Shown here: piece after piece, positions 63,118-64,000 of the stretch
Position numbering within the stretch: position 1 is the first letter of the stretch
Layout of the letters: each line of letters begins with the position of its first letter
Assembly: GCF_958295425.1 (NCBI RefSeq)
Contig: NC_081137.1
Location: 8,248,238-8,312,237 of the forward strand
Length of the DNA stretch: 64,000 nt
Source of the DNA: Solea solea
Lineage: Eukaryota > Chordata > Actinopteri > Pleuronectiformes > Soleidae
Direction of reading: 5' to 3'
Notes under the pieces: generated by a model
The model's input: only the letters and a program-made list of their open reading frames with translations
Databases searched by the model: none
What the model was told of the DNA's origin: nothing
Translations under genes and position numbers: made by a program

Positions 63118-64000
63118 TTCAGTGAAGGGTGCCACTCTAAGAACAACACTTAGGCAAATATTGGTCAGAGCACAGAATATAACAACAATCTTGTCAAGCA
63201 ACGTCTTTTCTTCGCCTTCATATTAGACCACGACACCCAGGCGTATGGTCCCATTTAATATGCATACAACCAATAACTCGCTCCACTTGGATCCTGACGT
63301 GAGCTTGCTTCCTGGTCTGTTCCACATCTTTTGCATCCAGCTGGCTGCGGCCCCTGGTAAATGCAGGGATTTTCAGAGTGGCACCCATGAGAACAATGCT
63401 TTCCTTTATGTCGAAACCACAATCTGCCAACACTAGGTCTCCAGGTGAGAGCTTATCAAGAAAGCCACTGTTCTCGGTTACCATCTTGTCACTGGCATGG
63501 CCTCCCCACCCACTGGAAATGAAAGAGATGGTTCCTTGTGGTGTAATGCCAATCAGGTATTTCATGGTCTGCCTTCCTTTGTAATTTGAATATGTCTGTG
63601 CCTTTGCACTTAGATTTTGAGCTTTTTCTATGAAGAGTTCAAAGCAGTCAATAATAACTGTGACACAATTACCAAACATCTCTACATACTGATGTGGCAT
63701 GCTAGCCTGTAAGCAATGCCTCTCTGGCAAGTGTACTAAAGGGCTGAGGTGTCCATACAGTACATCTATGGTTTCAGTGAACAGGGTGCATGTAGTGTGC
63801 CGGCTTCTGTCAAAAATGTGTGGAATGTGGTCCATAGGCAGACTCAGTCTCGAACGTATGAGAGTCAAAAGGAGCATTTGAAAGTGGGACACTTTTCTCT
63901 CTGTCTTTGGTAGGCTGGGAAGGATTTCAATAAGCACACCCATCAAAAGAGCAAAAGATGGAAGCCCGGTGTAGTACTTCACTTTTGAGTCATTGTATTT
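63118..64000 (-). pseudogene. ISL2EU-type DDE transposase, partial (runs off window)
   Basis: Open from the window edge (KYYTGLPSFALLMGV) to 63218. The catalytic triad is visible as IIDCFELF (Asp), VLADCGFDI (Asp) and HVRIQVERVIG (Glu). Between them are YSNYKGRQTMKYLIGITPQG and ISFISSGWGGHASDK, hallmarks of the DDE_Tnp_4/ISL2EU (IS4EU) group. Near 63260 a frameshift moves the C-terminus to another frame (GEEKTLLDKIVVIFCALTN), ending about 63118. The N-terminus lies beyond the window. The enzyme would cut and move the element; this copy is probably inactive because of the frameshift. Confidence 0.8.

Overview
The window looks like a repeat-rich stretch of a ray-finned (teleost) fish genome. 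I base this on spliced genes with GT-AG introns, many dinucleotide microsatellites, and a fish-typical mix of mobile elements: three Ty3/gypsy elements, L2- and L1/Tx1-type LINEs, several hAT MITEs with 8-bp target duplications, and fragments of piggyBac, THAP/Kolobok-like and ISL2EU DNA transposons. No ordinary single-copy host gene was recognised. Degraded 28S rRNA and tRNA-Trp fragments are also present. All family assignments come from reading motifs; no database search was possible.

Layout. 1-5.8 kb holds decayed exons of two fish multigene-family proteins (HECT-like and SAM/GGGTR-type), a probable solo LTR and microsatellites. 5.8-10.0 kb is a broken Ty3/gypsy element with a THAP-like insert in its integrase, abutting a piggyBac transposase fragment. 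10.1-13.0 kb is mostly unrecognised. 13.1-36.9 kb, nearly all on the minus strand, is a nest. A SET/tyrosine-recombinase gene copy ('gene B') is represented by SET exons at 36.2-36.8 kb and a broken recombinase exon at 13.1-14.1 kb. Between these lie a hAT MITE, a Ty3/gypsy element with a tRNA-Pro-type primer site, and a second Ty3/gypsy element. The reverse transcriptase (RT) of that second element is split in two, and about 16 kb (18519-34491) carrying a far better preserved paralogue ('gene A') sits between the halves. 38-42 kb has a TTAA-type MITE and an L2 LINE. 42.2-47.9 kb is a full-length but broken L1/Tx1 LINE with a 14-bp target duplication. 48-62 kb is repeat-dense, with 28S and tRNA pseudogenes, a large foldback and three hAT MITEs. 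62.4-64 kb is the edge of an ISL2EU-type transposon with convergent PHD-containing and DDE transposase genes.

The main discovery is gene A (minus strand, 32533 to 20087). Sixteen exons with matching splice phases sum to 3,921 nt, an exact multiple of three. In order they encode a short basic N-terminus, a SET (KMT5A-like) methyltransferase domain, seven tandemly amplified copies of a 31-32-residue acidic Ser/Thr-rich exon, two acidic linker exons, a 722-residue exon with two zinc fingers and a Crypton-like tyrosine recombinase (YR) domain, and an acidic and then a basic C-terminal exon. The SET part has one in-frame TAG; the recombinase exon is uninterrupted and keeps most catalytic residues. 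Because the segment carrying gene A sits inside another transposon with TA at both junctions, I propose (inference) that it is, or recently was, a mobile unit that couples a chromatin-modifier domain to a tyrosine recombinase.
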